Assembly: GCF_000485595.1 (NCBI RefSeq)
Contig: NW_014577089.1
Coordinates: 761,597 to 825,596 of the forward strand
Length of the DNA: 64,000 nt
Direction: 5' to 3'
Source of the DNA: Priapulus caudatus
Taxonomy: Eukaryota > Priapulida > Priapulimorpha > Priapulimorphida > Priapulidae
The notes below the pieces were generated by a model. The model searched no databases. It saw nothing but the letters and a program-made list of their open reading frames with translations, and had not been told where the DNA came from. This document shows, one piece after another, positions 50,893 through 63,850 of this stretch. The first letter of the stretch is position 1. Each line of letters starts with the position of its first letter. Both the position numbers and the translations under genes were made by a program.

Positions 50893-53800
50893 TGATCGTG
50901 ATCCATGGGGAATGTTTTCCCGACGCACTCAGTTGATGTGCCGATCCGTACCTGGCGCTAACGATGCGCCGGGTGGCCTTGGCAAAACTGGTTTCACAGT
51001 CTCATCTCCGACCGCTGGGGGTGACTGAACGCGCAAACGCTAGACGGTCGCTGAATCGGAGGCTACCGCTGCGTTTACGAGCACACCGAACGCCTTGGTC
51101 GACGACTATAAGCAAGCAAGAGTTGGCTCAACTTTTTTGAAGTTGCACATTATATCTCTGATGCGAAATCACTAATATAATAGTCTGTTAGGACGTGACG
51201 GCGTTATATGCATCGTTAATAATGTCACCCCCCAGCAGCACAATCACGAGCGGTCGGTGCTAGATTCTAACCTGTTTGGTATCGCCCCCCATTCCATTAT
51301 ACACGAGCAAGGCTCGCCTGGAAACCGGCCAGTATAATTTCGCATCGTTCGTGTCAAGTCTTCCAACGCGAACCACCAAGACCATGCAGATAATCGTTTG
51401 GCACTTACACCAATAGAAATGTGTTATAAAATATTAGTTATCTGCGGGCGCGATGAGATTATATACCAACGTACTCATCGATGTAATAATAAGACTTCAA
51501 CACAATGCAGAACCAATTAAACCTGTAGGTGCGTCGGTTGACATACAGAATGTACGTACAGTCAGAAATAACGCAATATATATATATATTTAGCCGTGTA
51601 ACTTATCAGGAACTACGTGGTGTGCTGAGTAGTGAGCCATTCATTGCTATTGTTTAGTTGTGGATTATTATCTGAAACGCAAAGAAATTTATATTTATAG
51701 CATGTATTGTATATTCGTCTATATGCCTTTCGTTGTCGTTACACCTAGTCGCATTATAGATATATATCTACGAATGCGTAAAAAATTTTAATAGTCTGGT
51801 ACACGTAAAAAATATTTAAAAAATTTCATATGTAATCAGCCTAAGAACAAAATCAATAAGGATTTACCTGTGTTAGTTGGTGCGTTATTTGCGCATTGCA
51901 GGTTTTTGAACTATGACTAACCCAGTAAAAACGGAAAGTACACATTACGGAAGCGTCAAAGTTTTGGTGAATGCACAACGTACTTACAGGAGCAACCGAG
52001 TTGAGATATACTTGATAATGCGTAATGCGCAAATAGATGTAGAATTTTGCGTTTTCGTCAGGTTACTGACCTCTAGCATTCAAAAGCATTGTACACGTGT
52101 GATGCACGTAAGATCTTTACGTAAGGATTCAGCTGTGAGCTGCGCTGCAATGCGTAAACTCTTAAACAGCAGCTATATTATTTTTTCGTTACATAGAAAT
52201 AGTAGACCGAGTATGTTAACACATTTCTCTGAAACTGTATTAACTTTAGCATGATTGAACGACTAATATTTTGAAATTACACATGGAAATAACAAACCAA
52301 AAATACTATAATACTATAAATACTATAATACCTAATAAAAACGACAATACTATGTTGTAGCTCAAAGGACGAGGAAATTGACACAAACTGTGTGATCAGA
52401 GCCAGAGGCCTTCCATGGCAGTCCTCCGATCAAGATATCGCCAAGTTCTTCCGTGGCCTAAATATAATGAAGTGAGTTTTAAGCACTCGGCAACAGCCAA
52501 TGACTAGAAGGATTTCAGCACGAAATTCCCTAGTTTATCACCGGTCTCAAAGCTATTAGCCGCTTTGCTTATTTCTATGCTTTATAAGTTTTTTACTGGT
52601 CTGCGACTGTATTAACTAGCAACTGATATTCGTGTTTGTTCTGTATACATTACCTGGAAAACCATTGCCGGTAGTACTTTTAAAATGTTTGATTATTTCT
52701 GGTTGGCATTATGACACTTCGGGCGTGCATTATATGCAATCGTCTATGTAAGTTAATGTGGTTCATGAATGAATGTATACATAAATATTTATTTATTTAT
52801 TTATTTATTCAACTTTTAAGTATGATTCTACATTAAACTTTACCGGATATAATATAGCACAGGTCACAGTAAATTGCGTTAATGCAGATGACTTCTCCCG
52901 CCAATAACACCAAACCCGCGTGCCCATGCACTCGTGCATTCTCATCCTCCTCGTCATCCTCATCTGTTTCGTCGATGCAGAGGTGGCGTCGCGTTGTGCC
53001 TAAGCGCCCAGGGACGACGAAACGGCGAGGCACTCGTGAGATTCATCGATCAGGAGCACAGAGATCTGGCGTTGAAGAGACACAAACACCACATCGGTCA
53101 GCGTTACATCGAGGTGTACAAGGCGACCGGCGAGGACTTTATCAGCGTCGCGGCCGGTGAGTCCCTTTGAGTTCGGCGGGCTTATGAAGTAAATGTTAGC
53201 ATGCCTAGCGTTTAAGTAGGCATCCAACAAGCCGAAGAACCATGCGTCATCCACGTAGCAAGTAGATCAAGATTCATGGGTTTGATGTTTTCGTACAAAG
53301 CTCTTGACACCCCCGAATATTAGCAGCACCTTCGCAAAATTCACAAGATATAATATATAGAAGATAGTATGATCTACTTTCAGAGAGTAATGATAATAGA
53401 TAACTTAAAGTAGGTTATATCCTATATCAAGTTAATTTAGTGGCTAATTGTATCGCTATCTAACCCATTCTCGGACTAAATCTATTGCAGAACAGTTCAT
53501 TGATTCAGTCATCCAATGCCGGATAGCGCGCACGTCATTTGACTTATACAAATAATTATTCATGAATACAGGAAACAACAACGAAGCAACCGCGTTCCTT
53601 TCCCGAGGGGCTCAGGTTATTGTGCGAATGCGAGGTCTTCCATATGACACTTCCGCAAAAGATATTGTAAGTTTGCAATACTTGAACAGCGTGTTGTTAA
53701 ATTGTAGCAAGACTGTTATAAATAACGCCACTGCAATAATGGCTTCACCTACGATTATTTGCTCAAATGGCCCACACATACAGTTAATGCGAAACTTCGC

Positions 53801-56800
53801 GCCCGCAAAGACTTCTATGCGTTACCAAATGTCTAACGAAATCGAAATACCCTTGTCAGTTGCGTGCCTCTGAGTGCCTCTGACGAGCGGCTAGCCCAAC
53901 TGCTAACCGATGACCGACCGGCGTGTATAGCTTACTCATGCAGGAATAACACAGCTTCCTTGTCTGTCGATGTGCAGATTACGTTTTTCGTGTCTGGTGA
54001 GAATCCGTGTAACGTGATGGACGGCGAGGAGGGCATTCTGTTCGTGCACAAGCCCGACGGCCGCGCGACGGGCGACGCGTTCGTGCTGTTCGCGAACGAA
54101 GAGGACGTCGGCAGGGCGCTGAAGAAACACCGAGAAATCATCGGCTCCCGATACATCGAGCTGTTCCGTAGTACGACGGCTGAGGTTCAGCAGGTAATTG
54201 TATAAAGTATAGTAAACGTATAAGGTATATATTTAGGCTGGGTGCGTGGTAGGGCGGGTGCGTGTTAGGGCGGGTATGTGGTAGGGCGGGTGCGTGGTAG
54301 GGCGGGTACGTGGTAGGGTGGGTACGTGGCAGGGTGGGTGTGTGGTAGGGTGGGTGCGTGGTAGGCTGGGTGCGTGGTAGGGCGAGTACGTGTTAAGGAG
54401 AGTGCGTGGCAGGGTGGGTGTGTGGTAGGGTGGGTGCGTGGTAGGGTGGGTGCGTGGTAGGGTGGGTGCGCGGTAGGGTGGGTGCGTGGTAGGCTGGGTG
54501 CGCGGCAGGGTGGGTGCGTGGTAGAGCGCCAGGCAGGCAAGCAGGCAGGCAGGGAGACAGACAGACAGACAGATAGGCAGACAGACAGACAGTCAGTCAG
54601 TCAGACAGACAGCCAGACTCAGACAAAACACAAACGGGCTTAACACTTATTTGTCCACGTTCACCTATTATCTCTCAAGCGCGCACACTATAGGGAGTAG
54701 GAACCTGTTGCTTAGTACTCAGTTGTTTTCATTAAGGAGAAGGTTCGATTACATGTATTTAGACCCTCGCCCAGCAGCACTACCGCAAGCTGTCGCCTAG
54801 AAACTATTCTTGGCAGGACTTATATACTTATATTACTATACGTGACAAATGCATTTCCCGTTGTTGTGTGAGCGGGGCGTTTATTTAGTATTCTCTGTGT
54901 TAAGAGCGGAGACGCATTTGATAATCGAAGTGTCATATCGCCATGGAGATGGTAAGCAGGGGTCTCGTTGTCAGAAGCACTATAAATAGTTATGACTAAC
55001 TAAAGTCTAAAATGACATAACTTTTGCATGGCTCGTCAGTTAAAAAGTTACAACATTTTAGACTCATGGCGTTTTAACTACTTATGCTGTTTCTGATGAT
55101 ACTAGAATAAATAAATAATATTAAGTATATACATCAAAGTCTTGGTTGTGATCCTGGTACGTAATACATTAAAGATGAATGGCTGTATCAACGAACTCAA
55201 CTGAAATACGTTTATCATGACGCAATACTTGCTTTGTAGGTTCTGAACCGAACGATGGACCCAAAGACATATGAACAACAGGCTCCTCTGATCACCAACG
55301 TCCCACAGGTGCCATTAATGCCGCAGCACATCATTACAAGTGGATCTCGCAAGGACTGCATCCGTCTCAGAGGGCTTCCCTTCGAGGCTCGAGTCGAGAA
55401 TATTCTAGAGTTTCTCGGGGAGCACGCGAAGAGTATTGTGTATCAGGGTGTACACATGGTCTTCAATGCACAGGTCAGTTTCACACTCGAGACCGTATAT
55501 CGGTTTCTAATTGAGACACCGTGACCTATAATCACTAGATAAAGAATTTCAGCGTCTTGACGGCATTGCGCTTACATGCAAGAGTTTCGTTTCAGTTCTA
55601 GTTCAATAACTGGGTCTTTGTCATACTGAAGATTCTGTCAGATAGGATGATCGAGAGTGCAAGCAAAAGATGGGAGAAAATTCGGGATAAATTATTATTG
55701 CTTATTTACGCATGGATATATCCAAACGTATGCATGTAACACTGCGGGGGAGTTACTAGCCCTTTTAGCCGGGGGGAGGGGGCAAGATGTTCTGGTCAGG
55801 TGATCGTGGGAAGTTCGTCATTGATCATGTAACAATATCTACAGTTCTCTAGGGTGTGAGCATGCAATCGCACCACTTGCCCTCACCCCGTTAACTACGG
55901 CCCTGCACTGTTAAATCTTACTGCCCCCCCCCAACATTCAGCTAAACTGGGCCCTATAGTAATATCTCGTGATTCTTCAGGGTCAGCCATCTGGCGAAGC
56001 GTTCATCCAGATGAGCTCCGAGCATGCGGCGTTCATGGGCGCTGCCGAGCGCCACCACAAGAACATGTACATCGGCAAGAAGCAGCGCTACATTGAGGTG
56101 TTCCAGTGCTCCGGAGACGACATGAACGTGGTTCTACAGGGTGGGCCCGTACTCGTTAATCGCGCTGGTCTAATGTCTCCTGGTATGCACTGCACACGTA
56201 CTAAAAACTAAAACGCAGTAGTTAAGATCCGCCGCGAATTTCTCCTTCCTTCTTCCGTCACATTCTTCTACGACTCACAAAAAGATTGTAAGGCATCGCC
56301 TCTTTTACCACCGTTTCTGCGGCACTGCTGTGTCCCTCACCCCTGCTATGCCTTTTCACTTTAACCACTGACTAAAAACAAGCGTCATAACCATCTTTAT
56401 CTATAGCAAGTCTGATAGGCCCGGCTTGCCCGCACGCAAGTTTGTTTCGACTCTGACATCGTAACTACATGTCACGTACTTCTGCACATATGATAAAATG
56501 GCCGTACTCGCAGTGAACTTAATTTGAACAATTCCTTCAGTATTATTTTATAAACTTATGCATTTATGTAATACATTAATGTGTTTCATAACGAACGATA
56601 ACCGTGTATGAAAGACAAGTCTATCATAGATTGCATCTTTAATGATTAGTAACAGTAGACATACGTTCACTACTAGTTCTAAATCTTTATGTATCTTTCG
56701 ATTGCACTTGGTTTGTTAGTGTATCATCGAACTTCTCGTGGCGTTTTCTTAATTCCTATGTAGATAATAAGACGTATTTCGTTTTTATTTCAGGAAACAC

Positions 56801-58205
56801 ACTGATGCCTCAGCCATACACATATCCCTATGCTGCTATCCCACAATCGCCAGGAATTATCCCCATGCATTCGCCATTAAGCCCCCTCAGTCCGGCAGGT
56901 CGAGCTCCCGCGTACATTTCCCCAGTCTACTATTGGCCATATCCCAGTCCTTATCCGAGTCCACCCGTCTCGCCTACCAGCTATTACCAGCACAACGGTC
57001 CGACCGTGATCGTGATGAGGGGCCTGCCGTTTAACGCCTCGACGGCAGACATTCTAAATTTCTTCCAAGGGTTCCCCGAGGTAAGAATCCGCTCATAATT
57101 ATGCCGTAGGACGAAGAGTTGTTCACTGACCAGTATTGCAACGCGGTCAGCCCGGGAAGCGGTAGTCATCGAAGCTGCAACCAGTGAAGCTAGTAGCTAT
57201 ATAGTCCCTGAAATCCTTACTCAGTGAAAGGATAGTCAATGAAGTCACAGTAAGTGACGCCTTAGTGCAGCCATTCATTAAACACCCGGGGCCCGTTGTC
57301 AGAAACAAAATTAGTCTTAACATTAGTCTTAACATTAGCAATTTCTCTTAGACCGTCGACATCGCTTTGTTTCGTATTGTTATGAGGAAATCTGCTACGA
57401 TTTTTCATTCTCGTAACTTGGCAGCGTTTCTGTCAACGGTCTAAGAGAAAAAGTTAATGTTAAGACTAATTTTAAGACCAATTTTATTTCTGACAACGGG
57501 CCCTTAGCTATTATTATACGCCTTTAATGCACATCGCGATTTAAGAAAACCCGAACAAAAGGACGTGCTGTTACCGTACGCGTTGTTACCGTCTGTCTAT
57601 CAGTCGACTGATCGGATTACTAAGGATTATTAATGATGCCATGAGCTTCATTTTCCACTCCGCCTACTATCGATGTTTCTAAACAGTGTGGATCGATGGA
57701 TGACTCGAAGGACTGGTTCCCCGTAGTGTGTTATATAGTGGGAAAGCAACCTTGGACTAACAATATCCGTCATGGGGCTATTAAACAATTCGTTAGGCAT
57801 TCGTTCAAAAATAGTCAGCGCTATGATAGCACTCAGCTACTCGTTTCGACTCTTGACTATTTTCGTAACGCGATTTACTATATACCTTCATCGAAGGGTG
57901 AGAAACCGAAAGGGGTCACGAAAAAGCCCGGTTGTGAAAGCCATGTTCAGAACCCACAAAAAACGCGTGTATGGTAGCGGCACCTATTCCTTAGCAAACG
58001 AATCTCGCTAGTAAGTATTAATCTAACGGTGATATCCTGCGGACAGGTACAGCCGGACAGCGTGCAACTGCATCGCAACGCTGACGGTAGACCGAGCGGG
58101 GACGCCTACGTGACCTTCCTGTCGAGAACCGAGGCCGAGCGCTCTATCCAGGAGAAAAACCGCCAGAACATCGGTAACCGGTACATCGAGCTCTTCATGG
58201 CGTAG
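34969..58205 (+). CDS. ESRP: ESRP (fusilli), epithelial splicing regulatory protein
   Basis: ESRPs bind GU-rich pre-mRNA and set epithelial splicing programmes. Thirteen exons: 34969-35097, 38305-38448, 41076-41298, 47184-47273, 49157-49211, 52361-52471, 52981-53156, 53572-53666, 53978-54193, 55240-55473, 55981-56182, 56794-57080, 58047-58205; all GT-AG, phases join to 706 aa (human ESRP1 about 681, from memory). Residues 1-213 form the ESRP N-terminal domain, thought RNase H-like ([10 protein letters not shown] ... [51 protein letters not shown]). RRM1 is at about 225-304 ([18 protein letters not shown]), RRM2 at 325-405 ([11 protein letters not shown]), RRM3 at 454-536 ([10 protein letters not shown]). 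A Pro/Tyr-rich linker follows, then a complete fourth RRM at 630-706 ([10 protein letters not shown] ... YIELFMA). Introns are 0.3-5.9 kb. The orthologue is certain; vertebrate paralogues 1 and 2 both derive from this single-copy form. Confidence 0.97.
35098..38304. other. ESRP intron 1
   Basis: This 3.2-kb intron has a compound (CA)n/(TA)n/(TG)n tract at 35604-35760, (TA)n(GA)n at 36598-36667 and (AT)n at 37457-37499. No further exon is needed by the protein alignment, and none is seen. Confidence 0.8.
38449..41075. other. ESRP intron 2
   Basis: This 2.6-kb intron is AT-rich with a TG/GCGC-rich patch at about 40045-40100. No element with clear ends and no exon-like reading was found. Confidence 0.6.
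42110..42492. mobile_element. Hairpin MITE in ESRP intron 3
   Basis: Terminal inverted arms run from 42117 to about 42180 (CAAGAGCGTAC ... GGAGAGCGTACAACGGTGAAA) and from about 42419 to 42486 (the complement). ATACAA lies at both outer flanks (42110-42115 and 42487-42492), a likely 6-bp target duplication. No coding sequence is seen. Confidence 0.7.
43141..43180. repeat. Palindrome of 40 bp, CAGGAGTGAATAA type (copy 2)
   Basis: This perfect palindrome apart from one base pair is centred on AGATCT. It is almost the same sequence as 4758-4798. ACTTTA occurs close to both sides (43134-43139 and 43181-43186). Confidence 0.85.
45461..45766. repeat. Minisatellite of 19 bp in ESRP intron 3
   Basis: About 16 units of the type ATGTTCACCATGCAACCTT, with alternations CACC/CGTC and CAACC/CACCC. 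Because 19 is not a multiple of 3, similar peptides appear in all three frames, so the open readings here are artefacts. Confidence 0.9.
47032..47111. repeat. (GAT)n(AAT)n trinucleotide microsatellite
   Basis: A GAT run grades into a run of about twenty AAT/ATA triplets, ending about 70 bp before ESRP exon 4. Confidence 0.95.
49212..52360. other. ESRP intron 5
   Basis: This 3.1-kb intron has (TA)n at 50319-50338 and a (TGCG)n tetranucleotide tract at 50832-50894. Nothing else has definable ends. Confidence 0.7.
54236..54620. repeat. 16-bp G-rich minisatellite followed by CAGG/CAGA microsatellite in ESRP intron 9
   Basis: About eighteen units of the type GTGCGTGGTAGGG(C/T)GG run from 54236 to about 54525. 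CAGG and GACA tracts follow to about 54618. The G-runs are all on the coding strand. Confidence 0.9.
57289..57503. mobile_element. MITE with GGGCCCGTTGTCAGAAA termini in ESRP intron 12
   Basis: Inverted arms 57289-57337 and about 57455-57503 start GGGCCCGTTGTCAGAAA and share AATTAGTCTTAACATTA. The target duplication is unclear. Similar GGGCCCGTT termini occur on small DNA transposons in other marine invertebrates (from memory). Confidence 0.75.
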
Positions 58206-61200
58206 ATCGCCACGCCACGTACGGGACCGCCTGCAAGGAGCAAGGGTTTAACTAGAGTCTAACAAGATTTAACGTCTAACTAGATCTAACTAGATTTAAC
58301 GTCACGTGAGGCGACGTGAAGTTAGTGCTCGTACGGCTTGTTTTGGGTGCGCGAGGCATCGAAAGATGCGCTAGGTGCCACGTGTAGACGTGCTCATCGC
58401 GCAGGCGTGTTAATCGTGTTTACAGTATACGATTTCTCGCTATAATAACGGAATGTATTCCAACGCCAGGCATGAGCAGATGTCGCGGTGAGACGTTGAA
58501 TATTCAGGCTCGACGAAATTGCGTGTCGTTGTCACGCGTGTGCACAGCTGCGCATACAGGCCGTGAATCATGGTATAATATTTGGCTAAATATATAATAC
58601 ATATATTTACATGAATATATATATATATATTAGTAGCTGGTAGGTCTAAGGTATCTTAAGGTACACTTTTAGGTGTTCGGTTTTGACATAGTTAGGCACG
58701 GTAATGCTATAGTTACGTGTTTTGTTGCTTTGTTTTTTTCTCTCGCTTCAGCTATTTCTCTTTCGCCCTATGCAATTTTACTTGTCTGTTTCTCGAGCTT
58801 TCCTTTTCTCACGGTAATCGGTAGACATGTGGTGTCAAGTGTTACACGGGTGGTGACAGTAGGTGGCGTTTTTGTAGCGGTACAGTTGGCAAGGTTGCGG
58901 TTGGCAGTATTTCTATCACACTGGGTTGGGGTTCAGGTTTTAAGCAGGTCGAGTACATTAGGTACGCTCGTCATATGACGATGTAAGATCTACACGAAGT
59001 GCAAAATGTCGTGTGCTCAGCCGGCAGCGCTCCAAAGTGCGGAGAAGTAAGATATGTGGCGCCCCCTCGCGCCCTAACCACGTCTCACGGAATGTCTGCC
59101 GGTCAACAGCAATATTGAACCTAGTCCGAAAATAAACCGTCGATATGTCATCAATGCTTTCATCACAGCTAAAAGTGATACTTAAAACACAATTCCGTTT
59201 CCGTTCCTGCCACTTTAATCATACAAATTCATTTAAAATTTTTTGTCCTTCACACGAGTCGGTTTAATAACTTGATCTCTTCTATACATTTTCATGAATA
59301 TACATATCTCAATTGGTGCAAGGACCTACGAAATTTGGATAAAGGTTCGTTAGAAATTCGTGGCTTGTGCAACGGAAGTAATTCAGTGTAATGTTCTAGT
59401 CTTAACTGGCAAAACGTTGGCCTCCGTCAAGTTAAAATCTAAAATCTATACATTGTGATGTTTTCTGAACACCGTCGCTATCGTCAAACCATCATATTAT
59501 AGTAAATATCCTGCAGCATGCATGAATGCTTCAAATGTTCTCGGCTCTATCGGGTTCCAGATGCTGCGCCTACAATTCACAATAGTCGACCGTTTTCAAC
59601 AGCTTGGCAATGTAATAGTTGCAACTGCCATGCCCGAGATGAGAGGCGGTACGTGTGGACTTACTATCCCGCGCGCGTCCGCATCCTAGAGTGTATAGTT
59701 GTGTAAGATTCTAATCGATTGCATAATATCATGTTATTCGCTTCATCACATTTCTATTAGATTTTAAATGACAGTCACATAGCTCGATTCGAGCTCTTCA
59801 CTTTCTTCTCCCACACATCGGATCTACGTAAAGCATGTACAGAAACGTCCTCTTACGAAATGTAACGGGAATGGCACATGTGCGAAGCGTAAGTGAAATC
59901 GCTCTATAGCGCAACATCTCTATAGGTGGCTGTGTTTCTCCTTGACATACAAATTTTCTGTTCGTGCATGGTATACGCTACCACATAATTATACGGGGTC
60001 TGCGTACATCAATTACCCACGTGTACTTGTGCCTCTACTGTTTCTGTAATTTTGATCACAATTGATCCATAACGAATCAACAGGAGTTTCGGCGACTGAT
60101 TGAATTCAGTATAAGCATGTGGAAACGTAGTGCGCATCCGACTAAACCAGAAACGGTTTATATCGAGTAACGACGTCGCTGCTTACAGAACAGTTTGAGT
60201 AACGATATTGCACCCTATTCTAGGCGATTCGCGCTGGTTAGAAGTAATTCGAATCCAGCTATTACCATGTGTGTTTCACATCGCTAATGTCGTGCGCTGC
60301 TATGCACACCTTTAGTAAGTACCGACACACAGCGTTGTCACCGTGCCTCGCATGTTAGAAACTCAGCGTTCAGCACGACGTGATCACGCCGTCGTCAGTT
60401 GGTAGAGCCAGCGAACGTTAACGGAATAGGGTGCATACCATATTCGACATCTGTTTAATTTACGCAAAGTTCTGTTTTTCTCATCACATGTCCGTTATGT
60501 ATATGTAGTTAGCATGTTTATTGTATAACACCGTATTTTACCTAAATTTATTTTAACCCCTTATATTGACAGACTTTTGTCTTTTAATGTGTTTGTCCGT
60601 TTATTCGTTGTATATATATTATATTAGAATTGAATGTGTAATTTTATTGCGAGTGTAGTAGGATCACGAGTGTTGCACGTGTGTGTGTGCATGTTTGGGT
60701 CGTTGTAGATGTGTATGCCACGTTTGTGTTAGACAGTGTACACGGATTATTGCCCTGTTACTACACACGAAGTATATTATTAAGTTTTTAAGGAATTTTA
60801 GTTGAACAGCTTATGCGAGAATAATGCGAAAAAACAGCGCAACAAATCAAGCTGTCTTCCACAATATATATTTATATATATTATAAATATACATTATACG
60901 TAAAATGTGACGTCACGTACGATTGTGTACGGGTAACCGCGTCCAGTGCGACTATACAGGGTGACGATGCGTACGCCTTGCGTACCAGCGTCAAATGTAG
61001 TGGATATAAAAGTTGTCATCTTTAGCCTCACGTGCCTTACCTATACGTGACACAGTTGAGTTGCGAAGGGTTGCTGTGTAGGCGCGTCCGTACTGCATGT
61101 AGATCTATTGATATCAGTTGTAGAATTGTGCGCCCCTGTTACATTCCGTCTCAATAAGTTCTAACAAGTGCCTTTGATCGTTGTTGTGTTCATAAGTCAT

Positions 61201-62268
61201 AGGGTACTTCATCTGTTAGAACGTCGCGTACATGCCTTAATTGTCAAGATTTTCGCTCAACGCCCTTAGTGCTTATCAGATGCTTGCACGTATAGCTCTA
61301 CCTCTGTGACCTTTCGCTTCGCCACACATGCGAGAGAGAAGCGCTATGCGGGTAGAGCTAGTCTGCATGAGGCATCTGTCTTCCTAGCGATGGCTTCTTA
61401 TTAGTATTGTAAGATTAATTGATATTGTGATGACGTAACGTGTGAACAGACCGTTCGATGTAGTATCGCAGTCAATGTAACGAGCGGTGCGCGCCCCGTA
61501 AGCGCTTCCGGCGCAGCTTGTGTTTAGCTATATCAGTCTTAGATCATCTCCTTAAGTCACGTGCAATAATGTGTTGTTTTCTTTGGCCATTGATTGCGCA
61601 ATAGTCAGTACTTTCGAGATTTTGTAGCAGTCACGGTCGTGTGCCGTGTCCGCCGCCGCGAGGAAGGCTATCATAGCCGGGAAATGTCATCCGATGGAGA
61701 GTGTGATCGAGTGACGAGACAGAGAGATCATGTATACTACAATACTCGGTCGCGCTGTTTCTGCTGCGGAACATTTTCTAGTTACTAATGTCATCTTGTT
61801 CGTAAACGTGACGATTCATTATAATGCAACTGAATTGCAAAACAGGCGCACATACACAGGGTATACGTTTTTTAGAATGTTTATTTAGTATTGAATTTGA
61901 ATTGCTCTATATCTGTTTAGATTTGGCCATGTATTGCAGAAATACTGCATCCAGGCCGGCACAAGTGCCTTGGTATTCACTTTAAAGTGCCTTGTGATTT
62001 TTGAATGAATTTATGACGAAACGAGCACATATATGATATATAGTGTATATGTGTTACCGATGCATCGTTCAGCCATATATAATAATGTGATTAATGCTGA
62101 TAGATTATATTATGATTACATACTTTACTACAATAGCATGAGTCGAGATCGTACTCTAAACAAATAATGCCTGCTCCGCGCTGGCAAGTTGACAATATAA
62201 CATAAAGTAGCAATCAAATAGAATGTATAACACCACTGCTTTTACTCAATAAAGTTACTGTAAATAAA
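58206..62268 (+). other. Probable ESRP 3' UTR and downstream DNA
   Basis: No protein-coding exon is recognised. Candidate poly(A) hexamers AATAAA lie at 59131-59136, 62248-62253 and 62263-62268. The closely spaced last pair looks the most convincing, implying a 3' UTR of up to 4 kb, but the sequence alone does not decide. Confidence 0.4.
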
Positions 62269-63498
62269 ATTCGTGTGTTCTTTTGTCGCTTGCATCACAA
62301 CTCGACTGGACCAGACAATGTATAGCAATACTGATAAACGTCACCTGGCTAAATATTCAAACCGAAATTGGGTACATTATTGGGTATATACCACGACATA
62401 TCTCTAATGACGTCATCAATCCGACATGGAAACGTATAATGAAACAAACTGATAAGATGTGCAGCATGATCGTTCACTTTCCATAAAACGAATTTCGATA
62501 CTTTATTTTACATTGTTTTTTTTATCATTTAAGATATTTATCACACCCCTGGAGCTATCCTGCCTTATACTGATCCATACTGGTGCGCATGTGATGGGCA
62601 ATCCTGCAGACTAGCAAAGGCACACGCAAAGAAACGCGAGCAACTAAGCCAAACACAAGTCCGCGTTCAGACATCTTTTAATATGCTATAGCGTGTCGCC
62701 ATGTCAGATACAATATATCAAGAAATGATTATTGCTAATTCACGCATGCACGCACAGCGTAAACACATGCACGCACGCCCGCATGGCCGCACGACCGCAC
62801 ACGCGCACATACTCATGCACTCTTACACACACGAGTATGTATACGCGCACGGACATACATGTACACAAACACTCACACACAACATGTACACGACAAACAC
62901 AGATAGCCCATATATTATTACCATTATAATAACATAATGATAGCCCATAATAATTGTAAGCCACATATATGATTCGTTATGGCTGACAATGCACAATAGT
63001 AACCAAGCAACAGTACACGTCATATATATATATATATATATATTACATATTGTTGTCAGAGCCTTTGTTGCGTAACCCGTTATTAATCCGCTAACCCTGA
63101 CAGATAACCCTCATAAATTTATCGTGTTCATTGCAAAGCTCATGACAGTATTCAATTCTGTATAGGTATGTATCATCCTACGTAAGGAAGGGGTTCTTTC
63201 TCGTTGTCAATTTAGTTCTGCTTGTACGCTAGCAAAATTGTACTCGTTTAGTCAAGACAGATGGCGCGAGCGACTATCTATCTACAATATCTACGCGTTT
63301 CTACTAGTTGCTAGCTGTTGTTCTATTTACACAATGGTGACATTACTCACATTAGTAAGCAAAACAAGAAGCCGCAAACTAGTTACAGTTCACAACGACA
63401 ATAAGAGACTATAACTATTAACACGTGGCAGATTTGATCAGTTAGAATGTTGCGTAAAGCGATTAATAACACGAACTTCGTATTCAGCAGGAATAACG
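62269..63498. other. Intergenic DNA with cryptic simple repeats
   Basis: A CACG/CACA-rich stretch at about 62740-62885 gives open readings in several frames on both strands, typical of simple sequence rather than a gene. (TA)n lies at 63021-63042. Confidence 0.7.
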
Positions 63499-63594
63499 AT
63501 GTCGATCCCGGTTCATTCCATGCGCATGTCCAATTATGGGTTAAAGATCCGAAGTCCAGAGGAAGTCAAGCTCCAGCACAGAGAGATGGTGGAG
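63499..63594 (+). CDS. Candidate coding exon of an unidentified gene
   Basis: An open segment of exactly 32 codons starts at ATG 63499 (MSIPVHSMRM ... SPEEVKLQHREMVE) and meets a GTGCGA donor-like site at 63595. An acceptor-like TATTCAGCAG ends at 63490, so it could also be an internal exon starting at 63491. The amphipathic Glu/Lys-rich end looks protein-like. I do not recognise the family, and the next exon would lie beyond the window. Confidence 0.3.
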
Positions 63595-63850
63595 GTGCGA
63601 CTACTAGCGAATACTTTCTTGGGGCTTATTTGACTGTATATTATATTTTTATAATATTGTTTGCTGCGGTGTTTCAAGTATTTAGCTTGAAATTTAATAT
63701 ATTTTTTTTGGCAATATGGTTTTCATTCCTGCTCTGTCACATCGTTATCTTCCGTAAGCTAAAATACACGCGCGCCGCAAATGCACACGTATATATACGT
63801 TACGTATACGAGGACGCACGCACGCACGCACACATACACAAACAGGCATA

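Noticed and set aside
57696-57977. Open frame of 93 codons in ESRP intron 12
   Set aside because: Exons 12 and 13 join in phase into a complete RRM without it, and it has no family resemblance.
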